Source: an uncultured Atopobium sp.
GTDB lineage: Bacteria > Actinomycetota > Coriobacteriia > Coriobacteriales > Atopobiaceae
Direction: 5' to 3'
Assembly (NCBI GenBank): GCA_916720465.1
Contig: CAKARF010000048.1
Location: 1-6,955, forward strand
DNA length: 6,955 bases
Made by a program: the position numbers and the translations under genes. Below are positions 1 through 6,955 of the stretch, in pieces; position 1 is the stretch's first letter; every line of letters starts with the position of its first letter. A model generated the notes under the pieces. The model did not search any database, had not been told where the DNA came from, and worked only from the letters and a program-made list of their open reading frames with translations.

Positions 1-1409
1 TCGTCTTTTACAATCTGGCAAGCTGCATCAAGAAGTTGATCGCGAAGTGTCTCGTTAGCGGCCTCAGAATACACGCGTACCAGCGCATCCATACGAGAAG
101 GACGAATGAGTACCCAAGAATCGTCTTTAAACTGAAGCTTAAGGCCATCGGCATGGCTTACCGAAACAGGCACTTTACCTGCAACGTTTTCTGGATTGAG
201 ACCCGGAAGGATGTTTCTGAACGCCTGAGTAGCTGCAGCATCAAGTCGCACTCCTCGCCTGCTATAACACATGCGACCCAGTTCAGCCTCATCCTCAGAG
301 ACAAGCTGTGCAAGCGATTTATGGGTATACGCTAGCATTTCCACGACAAGCAGGGCCACAAGCAGGCCATCTCGCTCCAAAAGATGACTTGGAATACAGA
401 TTCCGCCGTACTCCTCTGCGGCGAGAAGGACGTCTCCTTGCTCAATCTCTGAATAAAGTCGAGCAAATCCAACAGGCACGCTTGCAGACTCTAGTCCAAG
501 ATGAGCTGCCTGCCTGGATACCGTTGCCGAACAGGTCAGTGTAGAAACAACGCGGCCAATTTGCTTTCTATTTTGTACAAGATGGCGTGTGATAAGCGGA
601 ATGAGCTCGTGTGGGCTAAGGAGTCGACCAGTTTCATCTACGGCAGCAGCACGGTCTCCGTCACAATCAAGCAAAAGGCCCAGCTGTGCATGGCGGCTTA
701 CCACCATCGAAGAGCACTCATCAGCCCAAGGGTCCGCTGGTTGTGGGTGAATGCCACCAAAATCCCTGACAGGACCTTGGTGCATCTGATGTACAACACA
801 TCCACCTGCGGAAAGTACGTCAGCAAGCAGGTCTGTTGCTGCACCATACATAGGATCAACTACCACGCTCGGGCGTAGCTCTTTAATAACAGACACATTA
901 ATCTGATTAAGCAGCGCACTTTTATAAGGCGTCACAATATCTGTTGTGGTAAAAGTTCCACGCTGATCTGTTGGCTCAAGCGGCGTTGCGGATTCCACGC
1001 GCTGAAGAAAATCACGAGAAACAGGACCTCCATTAGCAGCGCGAATAATCATGCCGCAATATTCGCAGGAAAGCTCAGTTGCGGAAATAATGAGGCCACC
1101 AGCTACATCTTTATGATGTGCACAGGCCCAGCAAACAGATGGAGTGGGGCAAAAAGTCTCGGACACACGCACGTCTAAACCAAAGGAAGCCAATGTTGCA
1201 GCAGCTTCAAGAGCAGACGAATCTGCTTCAAAGCGTGTGTCAAAGCCGACAAACACAATACCGCCAGGCAGCTTCTCTGACCAGACGGTACCAAGGGCCT
1301 CTGCAAGTCTAACTACATTATCCCTGGTAAAGCCTTTATCATAGCGGGCTTGCCAGCCATCGCTGCCAAAACGGAGTATGTCGGGTCTTTTATCCAATGC
1401 GGTTGGCAT
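1..1409 (-). CDS. Phosphohexomutase-family protein with altered active site (3' end outside window)
   Basis: This frame is open for 469 codons from an ATG at 1409 to the window edge and reads as an alpha-D-phosphohexomutase (phosphoglucomutase/phosphomannomutase). The family interconverts hexose 6- and 1-phosphates in the cytoplasm. Landmarks are in family order: RFGSDGW at 13-19, the PTP turn at 88-90, the catalytic loop at 105-123, the metal loop DCDGDR at 248-253, VGFARL at 313-318, AEEYGG at 331-336 followed by DGLLVALL, and RPSRMDALVRVY at 436-447. The length suggests only a few residues are missing. The catalytic loop reads SATELS where the family has TASHNP, and the phosphate loop reads RPSRMD where it has RPSGTEP, so normal mutase activity is doubtful. 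The ATG overlaps galU by 20 nt, with an AGAGG 12 nt upstream; a TTG at 1397 is the alternative start. The family call is firm; the reaction is not. Confidence 0.85.
   Translation of the reverse strand, partial: MPTALDKRPDILRFGSDGWQARYDKGFTRDNVVRLAEALGTVWSEKLPGGIVFVGFDTRFEADSSALEAAATLASFGLDVRVSETFCPTPSVCWACAHHKDVAGGLIISATELSCEYCGMIIRAANGGPVSRDFLQRVESATPLEPTDQRGTFTTTDIVTPYKSALLNQINVSVIKELRPSVVVDPMYGAATDLLADVLSAGGCVVHQMHQGPVRDFGGIHPQPADPWADECSSMVVSRHAQLGLLLDCDGDRAAAVDETGRLLSPHELIPLITRHLVQNRKQIGRVVSTLTCSATVSRQAAHLGLESASVPVGFARLYSEIEQGDVLLAAEEYGGICIPSHLLERDGLLVALLVVEMLAYTHKSLAQLVSEDEAELGRMCYSRRGVRLDAAATQAFRNILPGLNPENVAGKVPVSVSHADGLKLQFKDDSWVLIRPSRMDALVRVYSEAANETLRDQLLDAACQIVKD
1068..1085 (-). other. 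Catalytic phosphoserine loop position of the mutase-like gene, substituted
   Basis: These six codons read S-A-T-E-L-S (residues 109-114). They align without gaps to the family's T-A-S-H-N-P because the flanks match: GGLII before and EYxG after. Thr111 (codon 1077-1079) takes the place of the phosphorylated serine. The conserved His and Asn are replaced by Glu and Leu. Confidence 0.8.
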
Positions 1410-2283
1410 AGCTGCCGAGCGCCTCTTTAAATGCTGCTGCAGAGCTCTGATCAGAGAGTGCCATACGAGCATTAGTTGCTGCCCAAGCTGCAGGAGTACC
1501 GGTATCGCAGCCCTCTTCCGCGTCGATTACCAGCGCATACATCTCTTCCTCAGCAAGCAGGCGCTCCATTGCATCTGTCAGCTGAATCTCGTTGCCGGCG
1601 CCAGGACCCTGAGTTGCCAGGAGCTCCATAATCTTTGGAGAAAGCAGGTAACGACCAACAATAAACAGGTGAGAAGGTGCGTCCTCTGGACGAGGCTTCT
1701 CGACAAGGCCTGTTACCTTCCAAATAGCACCCTCGCCCTCAGAGTTATCTGAAGGAGAAGAGATGCACTCACCTGCGATAATACCGTAGCGATTCACCTG
1801 ATCTGCAGGGACTGGAGCAACTGCAATGACGGAAGCGCCATTGTGCTGTTTGGAAATCTCTGCCATGCGGATGCACATCTGACGGTCTGGAACAAAGTAA
1901 TCGCCAAGAAGTACAAAGAATGGCTGGTTACCTACACCGTCTGCAGCGCAAAGCACGGCATGGCCAAGGCCACGAGGATTGTCCTGATAGGTAAAGGAAA
2001 CAGGAAGTGCAGAAGCTGCATGGACTTTCTCGGCAAGCTCTTGCTTTCCACGAGAAGAAAGGTCTGCTTCAAACTTCTGGTCTTCAGCAAAGTATGTTTC
2101 AATCTGTGGCTTCTCGCGAGAATTAATGATGATTACTTCATCGACCTCTTCTGGCTCAAGAGCCTCTTCTACTACGTACTGAATGACGGGCTTATCCAAA
2201 ACAGGCAACAGCTCTTTAGGAGTTACCTTTGTTGCAGGTAGAAAACGCGTACCTAGACCTGCTGCTGGGATAATTGCCTTCAT
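1390..2283 (-). CDS. galU: UTP-glucose-1-phosphate uridylyltransferase (GalU type)
   Basis: This cytoplasmic nucleotidyltransferase makes UDP-glucose from UTP and glucose-1-phosphate, feeding cell-wall glycopolymer, glycolipid and galactose pathways. The 297-residue product has family length. It opens with MKAIIPAAGLGTR, and P22, K23 and E24 belong to the substrate-binding PKELLPV segment. It continues with VVEEA (37-41), LGDYF with the metal-binding Asp128, RYGII (165-169), VEKPRPEDAPS (194-204), IVGRYLL (208-214) and the NEIQLTDAM block (231-239). The start is the ATG at 2283, because GAAAGG lies 7 nt upstream of it. A GTG at 2298 would add five residues not expected in the family and would bury that ribosome site. 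The next gene overlaps its 3' end, suggesting translational coupling. Most homologues have Asp after the loop aspartate where this protein has Tyr129. A dTDP-glucose or other sugar specificity is possible but less likely. Confidence 0.93.
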   Translation of the reverse strand: MKAIIPAAGLGTRFLPATKVTPKELLPVLDKPVIQYVVEEALEPEEVDEVIIINSREKPQIETYFAEDQKFEADLSSRGKQELAEKVHAASALPVSFTYQDNPRGLGHAVLCAADGVGNQPFFVLLGDYFVPDRQMCIRMAEISKQHNGASVIAVAPVPADQVNRYGIIAGECISSPSDNSEGEGAIWKVTGLVEKPRPEDAPSHLFIVGRYLLSPKIMELLATQGPGAGNEIQLTDAMERLLAEEEMYALVIDAEEGCDTGTPAAWAATNARMALSDQSSAAAFKEALGSYANRIG

Positions 2284-2290
2284 GTGTTTA

Positions 2291-2296
2291 CCTTTC
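2291..2296 (-). promoter_or_regulatory. Ribosome binding site of galU
   Basis: GAAAGG lies 7 nt before the ATG at 2283. It decides the start, because it overlaps the coding region that an upstream GTG at 2298 would require. Confidence 0.65.
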
Positions 2297-2302
2297 ACCT
2301 AT

Positions 2303-2317
2303 GAGCCCTGTTGGCTC
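2303..2317 (-). repeat. Short hairpin just upstream of the galU ribosome site
   Basis: GAGCC and GGCTC are perfect 5-bp arms around a 5-nt loop (AACAG in the transcript). The hairpin ends about 6 nt before the GAAAGG ribosome site, so it could affect galU initiation. It is too short to call a riboswitch or terminator, and chance is possible. Confidence 0.3.
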
Positions 2318-2376
2318 TGCACACCTAACGTGCGCTTGTAAGAATGCGGTTTTGCCGCCGATAAACTCAAATGACA

Positions 2377-2410
2377 GGCGCCTTTATACGTACCAGTTTG
2401 CATAAGCGCC
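2377..2410 (-). repeat. Imperfect inverted repeat after the metalloregulator stop codon
   Basis: In the transcript GGCGCTTAT pairs with ATAA-AG-GCGCC, giving nine pairs with a 2-nt bulge and a 14-nt loop. It starts 8 nt after the stop codon of the regulator gene. No U-run follows, so it is not a standard intrinsic terminator, although it may weaken read-through or stabilise the 3' end. The 3' arm includes TATAAA (2383-2388), which resembles a -10 box for galU, but no convincing -35 box sits at the right distance. Confidence 0.35.
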
Positions 2411-2418
2411 AGGTTACA

Positions 2419-2847
2419 TTACTTGCTTGGAATCTCAATTCCACGCTTCTCAAGGAATTCAATGAGCTTGGCCAGCGTGTCTACAGAAAGCGAGTGCTCC
2501 ATAAGACAAGCCTCTGCGTCTGCAGTCTCTGTGTCTACGCCCAAATCCTCCTCAAGGAAGGTGCGAAGCGCACGGTGAGCACGCCATGTGGTACGGGCAT
2601 TTGCCTCGCCTTCTTTGGTCAGCGTGACACGACCATAACGACTCTGCTCAACCATGTCCTGCTCTTTAAGCTGGGATAGTGCCTTGTTGACGCTTGCTTT
2701 GGAAACATCAAGGCTCTCGGCAATATCAACGGAGCGGACGCTCTTATCGTCATCTGGTTGCTCAAGTGCAATGCGATAAATTGCCTCGAGATAGTCCTCG
2801 CCGGCTTTTGTCAGTGTGTGGTCGTTTTGTACGTTATCGTTGGCCAT
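2419..2847 (-). CDS. DtxR/MntR-family metal-dependent transcriptional repressor
   Basis: This family binds DNA when loaded with Mn(II) or Fe(II) and represses metal-uptake genes. The 142 residues form an N-terminal winged helix (about 12-80; DIAESLDVSKASVNKAL is the recognition region) and a helical dimerisation domain (about 86-136). There is no C-terminal SH3-like domain, so the architecture matches MntR (also about 142 aa) rather than DtxR/IdeR. Likely metal ligands are Asp18 and Glu21 in EDYLEAIY, His91, Cys114, Glu117 and His118 in ACLMEHSLS. Asp at the first site is MntR-like, and the C-x-x-E-H pattern is DtxR-like. A strong GGAGGAGA supports the ATG start. No transporter gene is adjacent, so the target genes are not shown here; palindromes in its leader hint at autoregulation. 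The family is certain; the metal is not. Confidence 0.9.
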   Translation of the reverse strand: MANDNVQNDHTLTKAGEDYLEAIYRIALEQPDDDKSVRSVDIAESLDVSKASVNKALSQLKEQDMVEQSRYGRVTLTKEGEANARTTWRAHRALRTFLEEDLGVDTETADAEACLMEHSLSVDTLAKLIEFLEKRGIEIPSK

Positions 2848-2850
2848 AAC

Positions 2851-2858
2851 TCTCCTCC
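2851..2858 (-). promoter_or_regulatory. Strong ribosome binding site of the metalloregulator gene
   Basis: GGAGGAGA ends 3 nt before the ATG at 2847, placing its GGAGG core about 6 nt away. It is the best Shine-Dalgarno match in the window and fixes the start. Confidence 0.75.
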
Positions 2859-2861
2859 GAC

Positions 2862-2876
2862 GACTGCTTGGCAGTC
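2862..2876 (-). repeat. Perfect 15-bp palindrome in the metalloregulator leader
   Basis: GACTGC-CAA-GCAGTC has perfect 6-bp arms around 3 nt and lies just before the ribosome site. It could be an operator for autoregulation or an RNA hairpin. Read on the plus strand it is followed by five T residues, like an intrinsic terminator, but no plus-strand gene points into it. Confidence 0.45.
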
Positions 2877-2893
2877 TTTTTCATGCAAAATCA

Positions 2894-2908
2894 GTTGCGC
2901 TATGCAAC
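2894..2908 (-). repeat. Second palindrome in the metalloregulator leader
   Basis: GTTGC and GCAAC are perfect 5-bp arms separated by 5 nt, about 17 bp upstream of the 15-bp palindrome. Its TTGCAT could also serve as a weak -35 element, although no good -10 box follows. It is a candidate regulator-binding site and is not close to the classic DtxR-box sequence. Confidence 0.35.
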
Positions 2909-2938
2909 GGAAATATTTCTAACACTTGAATGATACCC

Positions 2939-2964
2939 AAAAACGCCGCTAAGGTTTACTGGCG
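2939..2964 (-). terminator. Candidate weak intrinsic terminator after the LCP gene
   Basis: In the transcript CGCC, inside the last LCP codons, pairs with GGCG and is followed at once by TTTTT. A G-C pair beyond a bulged A extends the stem. The stem is short and the loop about 11-13 nt, so termination would be partial at best. It would separate the atp-murA-LCP run from the regulator gene. Confidence 0.35.
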
Positions 2965-4179
2965 AGAAGAGCTGTTTGAAGATTCTGAGGACTCTTCTGA
3001 GCTTTTCTCGGCAGCCTCAGCATTTGCCTCGGCATCTGTTTGTCCGTTTAAGCTAGACGGATCGTCTCCTGCATCAATTACTTTCATCATCTTTGCAAGT
3101 GCGTCTTTATCTGCAATGACATACGACTGGCCGTCAATTTCTGTTCCCTCGGATGGCACGTATGCTGTATAGATATCCTTGTCAGTGTTCATGCCAATCA
3201 TCTGAGTGCCCAGAGAAATAATGTTTGAAACAGAGAGATCGGTAATAACCATGCTTGCCGTTGAATTGACAGTATTTGCAATGGCCACAGGGTCTCCTGT
3301 GTTCAGAATCTGGGCAATCATAGCCTTGATGAAGGTTCTCTGATGGCGCATGCGAGTGTAATCGCTGTCTGCAAAAGCGTAGCGAACACGAGTAAAGAAG
3401 AGTGCCTGAGCACCGTTCAGTTTCTGAACACCAGGGTACAATTCAACAACGTCGCTGAAGTTCTCTGTATCGCGCATGTACTGCTCAACGTTTACGGTTA
3501 CGCCACCAAGAGCATCTGTAATGCCTGCGAGACCATCAAAGTTGACCTCTGCATAGTGGGCAATATGTACGCCGCACAGTTCATTTACAGCTTGTACCAT
3601 GCCATTTGCGCCGTCATAGTAGTGGACGGCGTTAATCTTCATGTAAGAACCCTTCCACAAGACACGGGTATCTCGTGGAATAGAAAGCATAGTCACACGC
3701 TTATGGATAGGATCAACGCGCGCCAAAATAATGGAATCCGCACGATATTCAGTCTCGCCAGGTCGGCCGTCGGTTCCTAGAAGCAGCATATAATAGGGGT
3801 CGCTTGGTGCAGAAGGCTCCTGAAGCGTCTGACGAAGCTCAGCAGTAATGACCTGCGAGTTATTGAGCTGCGCCTGAACGCTTGCATACCAGATACCTGC
3901 GCCCACCACAGCGGCAACAAAAACAGCAGCAAAGATGCCCAGAAGCGACCTGACTACCATCTGCTTTCTGAAGACACGCTTACGCCGCTTGTGGTAGCCC
4001 TCTGCCTGCGTGCGGCTAAAAGGAGAGTTGCTCACTGCAGCATTCTGCGACGTATTGGCTGCAGCGCTTGGCGCAGTACCTTGGGTACTTCCCGTAGCGG
4101 TATTTTGTGCAGCGTCAGCCGAAGCGCCCTGTGAGGCCCCGTTGTCGAGCGGTTTTGCATGCTTTGGTTTAGTTGACAC
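2956..4179 (-). CDS. LytR-CpsA-Psr (LCP) family cell-wall glycopolymer ligase
   Basis: LCP proteins are membrane-anchored enzymes that move lipid-linked glycopolymers such as teichoic acids or capsule onto peptidoglycan outside the cell. The 407-residue product has a low-complexity Ala/Ser/Thr/Gln cytoplasmic tail (about 11-58), a basic stretch KRRKRVFRK (64-72) and one transmembrane helix (about 76-99), with the LCP domain outside (about 128-290). Family residues visible are LGTDGR (134-139), YRADS (145-149), SIPRDT (166-171), Lys181 in KIN, GGV (225-227), and Arg264 and Arg266 followed by DSDYTRMRHQ (271-280), which line the polyprenyl-phosphate pocket. The C-terminus (about 380-407) is a Glu/Ser-rich tail. 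The start is a GTG 3 nt after the murA stop, supported by AAGGA 6 nt upstream. Its place after murA fits envelope assembly. Which polymer it transfers cannot be told. Confidence 0.92.
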   Translation of the reverse strand: MSTKPKHAKPLDNGASQGASADAAQNTATGSTQGTAPSAAANTSQNAAVSNSPFSRTQAEGYHKRRKRVFRKQMVVRSLLGIFAAVFVAAVVGAGIWYASVQAQLNNSQVITAELRQTLQEPSAPSDPYYMLLLGTDGRPGETEYRADSIILARVDPIHKRVTMLSIPRDTRVLWKGSYMKINAVHYYDGANGMVQAVNELCGVHIAHYAEVNFDGLAGITDALGGVTVNVEQYMRDTENFSDVVELYPGVQKLNGAQALFFTRVRYAFADSDYTRMRHQRTFIKAMIAQILNTGDPVAIANTVNSTASMVITDLSVSNIISLGTQMIGMNTDKDIYTAYVPSEGTEIDGQSYVIADKDALAKMMKVIDAGDDPSSLNGQTDAEANAEAAEKSSEESSESSNSSSRQ

Positions 4180-4182
4180 GAA

Positions 4183-5466
4183 CTATCCTTCGATAAAGTC
4201 GTCGTCTGGAATGGTGGTGCGCTGAGCATCTGCTCCTAATGCGACGAGTTTCTCGACAAATCCTTCGTAACCGCGGTCAATGTGATGGATGGCAGAAACG
4301 ATTGTTTCTCCCTCGGCCACAAGACCAGCCATAACAAGCGCGGCTCCACCACGAAGATCTGGTGACTTGACCTGCGCTCCCTCAAAGCCGGAGACGCCGC
4401 GAACAATAGCGTGATGGCCCTCGATGGTGATGTCTGCTCCCATGCGAGAAAGCTCGGATGCCAACATAAAGCGGTTCTCAAAGACGTTTTCCGTGATAAT
4501 GCAGGTACCCTTAGCCAGAGCAAGCAGCGTCATAGTCTGTGCCTGCATGTCTGTTGGGAAACCTGGGAATGGCAGCGTCTGGATATCAATAGCTTTAAGA
4601 TCTTGCTGGCGAGAAGCCCTTGCCCACCTATCTCCGGTCTCGATGGTAATGCCCATCTGCTCGTACTTCTTAAGTACCAGACCAAGGTGGTTTGGCTCAA
4701 AACCGTGAACGGTAATAGGCTCACCAGTAAGCGCGCCAATAGCCAGGAACGTACCAGCCTCAATGCGGTCGCCAACAACTTCGTGCTCAACAGGGTGCAG
4801 CTCTGTGACGCCGTGAATCTCAATAACAGGAGATCCGGCGCCCTGAATGTTAGCGCCCATTTTGTTGAGCATATTAGCGAGGTCAACAATTTCTGGCTCA
4901 CGAGCTGCGTTATCAATGACTGTTACACCCTTGGCAAAAACTGATGCCATCATCAAGTTCTCTGTTGCACCAACGGAAGCAAAGGCCAGAGAAACAGTCT
5001 CGCCGGTTATGCCGTGAGGAGCGCTTGCGTGAATATTGCCATGCTCAACCTTAAATTCAACACCCAAAGCCTCGAGGCCCAGGATATGCATGTCAATTTT
5101 GCGAGCACCGATATTACAACCGCCTGGCATTGCCACAACAGCCTTGCCAAAACGAGAAATAAGGGGACCCAAAACAGCAGTTGATGCACGCATCTGTGCA
5201 ACAAGACTGTAAGGAGTCTCCCAGCTTGTAATATCTGTAGTATCAATTTTAAGCTCGTGAAGACCAACGACTTCGATGCGAGCGCCTAACGTCTTGAGCA
5301 CCTTGCCCATGACGTGAACGTCTGCAATATTAGGAACGTTAGTGAGCGTAGTAACACCAGGAGCCATGATGGTTGCAGCCATCAATTTAAGGGCAGAGTT
5401 TTTTGCACCCTCTACAGTGACCTCTCCTGTGACAGAACGGCCACCTACTACTTTTATGACGTCCAT
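4183..5466 (-). CDS. murA: UDP-N-acetylglucosamine 1-carboxyvinyltransferase (MurA)
   Basis: MurA transfers enolpyruvate from phosphoenolpyruvate to UDP-GlcNAc, the first committed step of peptidoglycan synthesis, in the cytoplasm. The 427-residue length and all key residues fit: Lys22 and Asn23 in GAKNSAL, Arg93, the catalytic Cys117 in PGGCNIGAR, Asp307 in FPTDMQ, and Arg398 in DRGYEGF. Cys117 is the residue modified by fosfomycin, so a sensitive-type enzyme is predicted. Asp at this position, as in mycobacteria, would predict resistance. [12 protein letters not shown] has Lys where many homologues have Pro. GGAGG lies only 3 nt before the ATG, a short spacing, but no other start codon fits the conserved beginning. 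It lies 29 nt after atpC, an arrangement common in Gram-positives, and 3 nt before the LCP gene, so all three are probably co-transcribed. Confidence 0.97.
   Translation of the reverse strand: MDVIKVVGGRSVTGEVTVEGAKNSALKLMAATIMAPGVTTLTNVPNIADVHVMGKVLKTLGARIEVVGLHELKIDTTDITSWETPYSLVAQMRASTAVLGPLISRFGKAVVAMPGGCNIGARKIDMHILGLEALGVEFKVEHGNIHASAPHGITGETVSLAFASVGATENLMMASVFAKGVTVIDNAAREPEIVDLANMLNKMGANIQGAGSPVIEIHGVTELHPVEHEVVGDRIEAGTFLAIGALTGEPITVHGFEPNHLGLVLKKYEQMGITIETGDRWARASRQQDLKAIDIQTLPFPGFPTDMQAQTMTLLALAKGTCIITENVFENRFMLASELSRMGADITIEGHHAIVRGVSGFEGAQVKSPDLRGGAALVMAGLVAEGETIVSAIHHIDRGYEGFVEKLVALGADAQRTTIPDDDFIEG
4186..4190 (-). promoter_or_regulatory. Ribosome binding site of the LCP gene, inside the murA end
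   Basis: AAGGA lies 6 nt before the GTG at 4179 and overlaps the last murA codons. It supports GTG as the start and suggests coupled translation with murA. Confidence 0.6.
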
Positions 5467-5495
5467 AAACCTCCGAAAACGACAGTGAGAGAATT

Positions 5496-5918
5496 TTACT
5501 CCTCAACCACTTGCTTCAGAAGTAGATTACACCAGTCTATCTTTTTTTCGTAGTAGGCACGACGATTATCGTCTTCTGGAAGAGAAAGCATCTGGTCAAT
5601 GACGTCATCTCTTGTCTCACGCACAACATCTGCATCAATGTCGTCAACGCGACGAGCATGATCTGCCAAGATAATGACTCCTGTTGGATCGATTTCTGCG
5701 TATCCACCAGAAATCACTATCTTGGTCATAGATTCTTCTTTATTCTCTGGATGAGACATGTGCAGTCTTACAACGCCATCACCAAGCGCAATGATTTCTG
5801 GTGCGTGGCCTGGCCACACACCATACTCTCCATCTGATGAAGCAAGAATCAGACTTTCAACAGTTCCTTCGTAAAGGAGCTTGTCTGGTCTGACAAACTG
5901 ACAAGTCAACTCAGCCAT
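5496..5918 (-). CDS. atpC: F1Fo ATP synthase epsilon subunit
   Basis: The epsilon subunit sits on the rotor stalk of the membrane ATP synthase, couples rotation to the F1 head, and can inhibit ATP hydrolysis. The 140-residue product matches the family length. Its N-terminal beta-sandwich (about 1-88) contains YEGTVESLIL, GEYGVWPGHAP (30-40, family pattern GExGxLPGHAP) and ISGGYAEI (69-76). The C-terminal helical hairpin (about 90-138) is present, so the inhibitory arm is not truncated. The ATG lies 8 nt after the atpD stop codon, with an AGGA that overlaps that stop, which points to translational coupling within the atp operon. murA follows after 29 nt. The sequence is divergent in the C-terminal half, as is usual, but the context makes the call safe. 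Confidence 0.94.
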   Translation of the reverse strand: MAELTCQFVRPDKLLYEGTVESLILASSDGEYGVWPGHAPEIIALGDGVVRLHMSHPENKEESMTKIVISGGYAEIDPTGVIILADHARRVDDIDADVVRETRDDVIDQMLSLPEDDNRRAYYEKKIDWCNLLLKQVVEE

Positions 5919-5926
5919 GAGAAATC

Positions 5927-6955
<1,029 letters not shown>

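Noticed and set aside
36..878. Three overlapping plus-strand open frames
   Set aside because: They lie antisense to the mutase-like gene, their products resemble no family, and their composition looks like reverse-strand shadow.
1..1409. The mutase-like gene as a pseudogene
   Set aside because: The frame has no stop or frameshift over 469 codons and all landmarks occur in family order and spacing. Substitutions are confined to particular loops rather than spread as decay.
2284..2298. GTG start for galU at 2298
   Set aside because: It would bury the GAAAGG ribosome site and add residues before the conserved MKAIIPAAG beginning.
2284..2418. Known riboswitch class before galU
   Set aside because: No conserved core of a familiar riboswitch was recognised; only short hairpins are visible.
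2862..2881. Intrinsic terminator on the plus strand (15-bp palindrome plus TTTTT)
   Set aside because: It looks right in form, but no plus-strand gene leads into it, so an operator or leader hairpin is preferred.
3343..3780. 145-codon plus-strand open frame
   Set aside because: It is antisense to the conserved LCP domain and has no recognisable motifs or convincing ribosome site.
4411..5267. Open frames on both strands inside murA
   Set aside because: murA has every catalytic residue in one continuous frame, so these are shadows.

Overview
The window is a compact bacterial chromosomal segment with every recognisable gene on the minus strand, so it is read from high to low coordinates. Order of transcription: atpD (5' end outside the window), atpC, murA, a LytR-CpsA-Psr (LCP) membrane protein, a DtxR/MntR-type metalloregulator, a UTP-glucose-1-phosphate uridylyltransferase (galU type), and a phosphohexomutase-family protein whose last residues lie beyond base 1. 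Base composition looks near 50% G+C. LCP protein, peptidoglycan synthesis and no outer-membrane genes suggest a Gram-positive; the protein flavour and gene order recall Coriobacteriia (Atopobium/Lancefieldella/Olsenella relatives). That placement is from memory and is only moderately sure. No mobile element, tRNA, rRNA or CRISPR was seen, and no gap without a gene exceeds 300 bases.

Region 1 (2956-6955) is a tight run: atpD and atpC are 8 nt apart, atpC and murA 29 nt, murA and the LCP gene 3 nt. It looks like one transcription unit that couples the F1 ATP synthase beta and epsilon subunits to the first committed step of peptidoglycan synthesis and to attachment of glycopolymers to the wall. 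A weak hairpin with a U-run overlaps the LCP stop codon and may end it.

Region 2 (2419-2955) holds the short metalloregulator behind a 108-nt leader with two perfect palindromes. Region 3 (1-2418) holds galU behind a 135-nt leader with several small inverted repeats, then the mutase-like gene, which overlaps the end of galU by 20 nt. A phosphoglucomutase would normally supply the glucose-1-phosphate that GalU turns into UDP-glucose.

The most striking observation is that this mutase-like protein is open for 469 codons and keeps the fold and the metal-loop aspartates. However, the catalytic-serine loop, the phosphate-binding loop and other active-site positions differ from the family consensus, and two CxxC pairs flank the catalytic loop. 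It could be a pseudo-enzyme, a regulator, or a mutase with changed chemistry.
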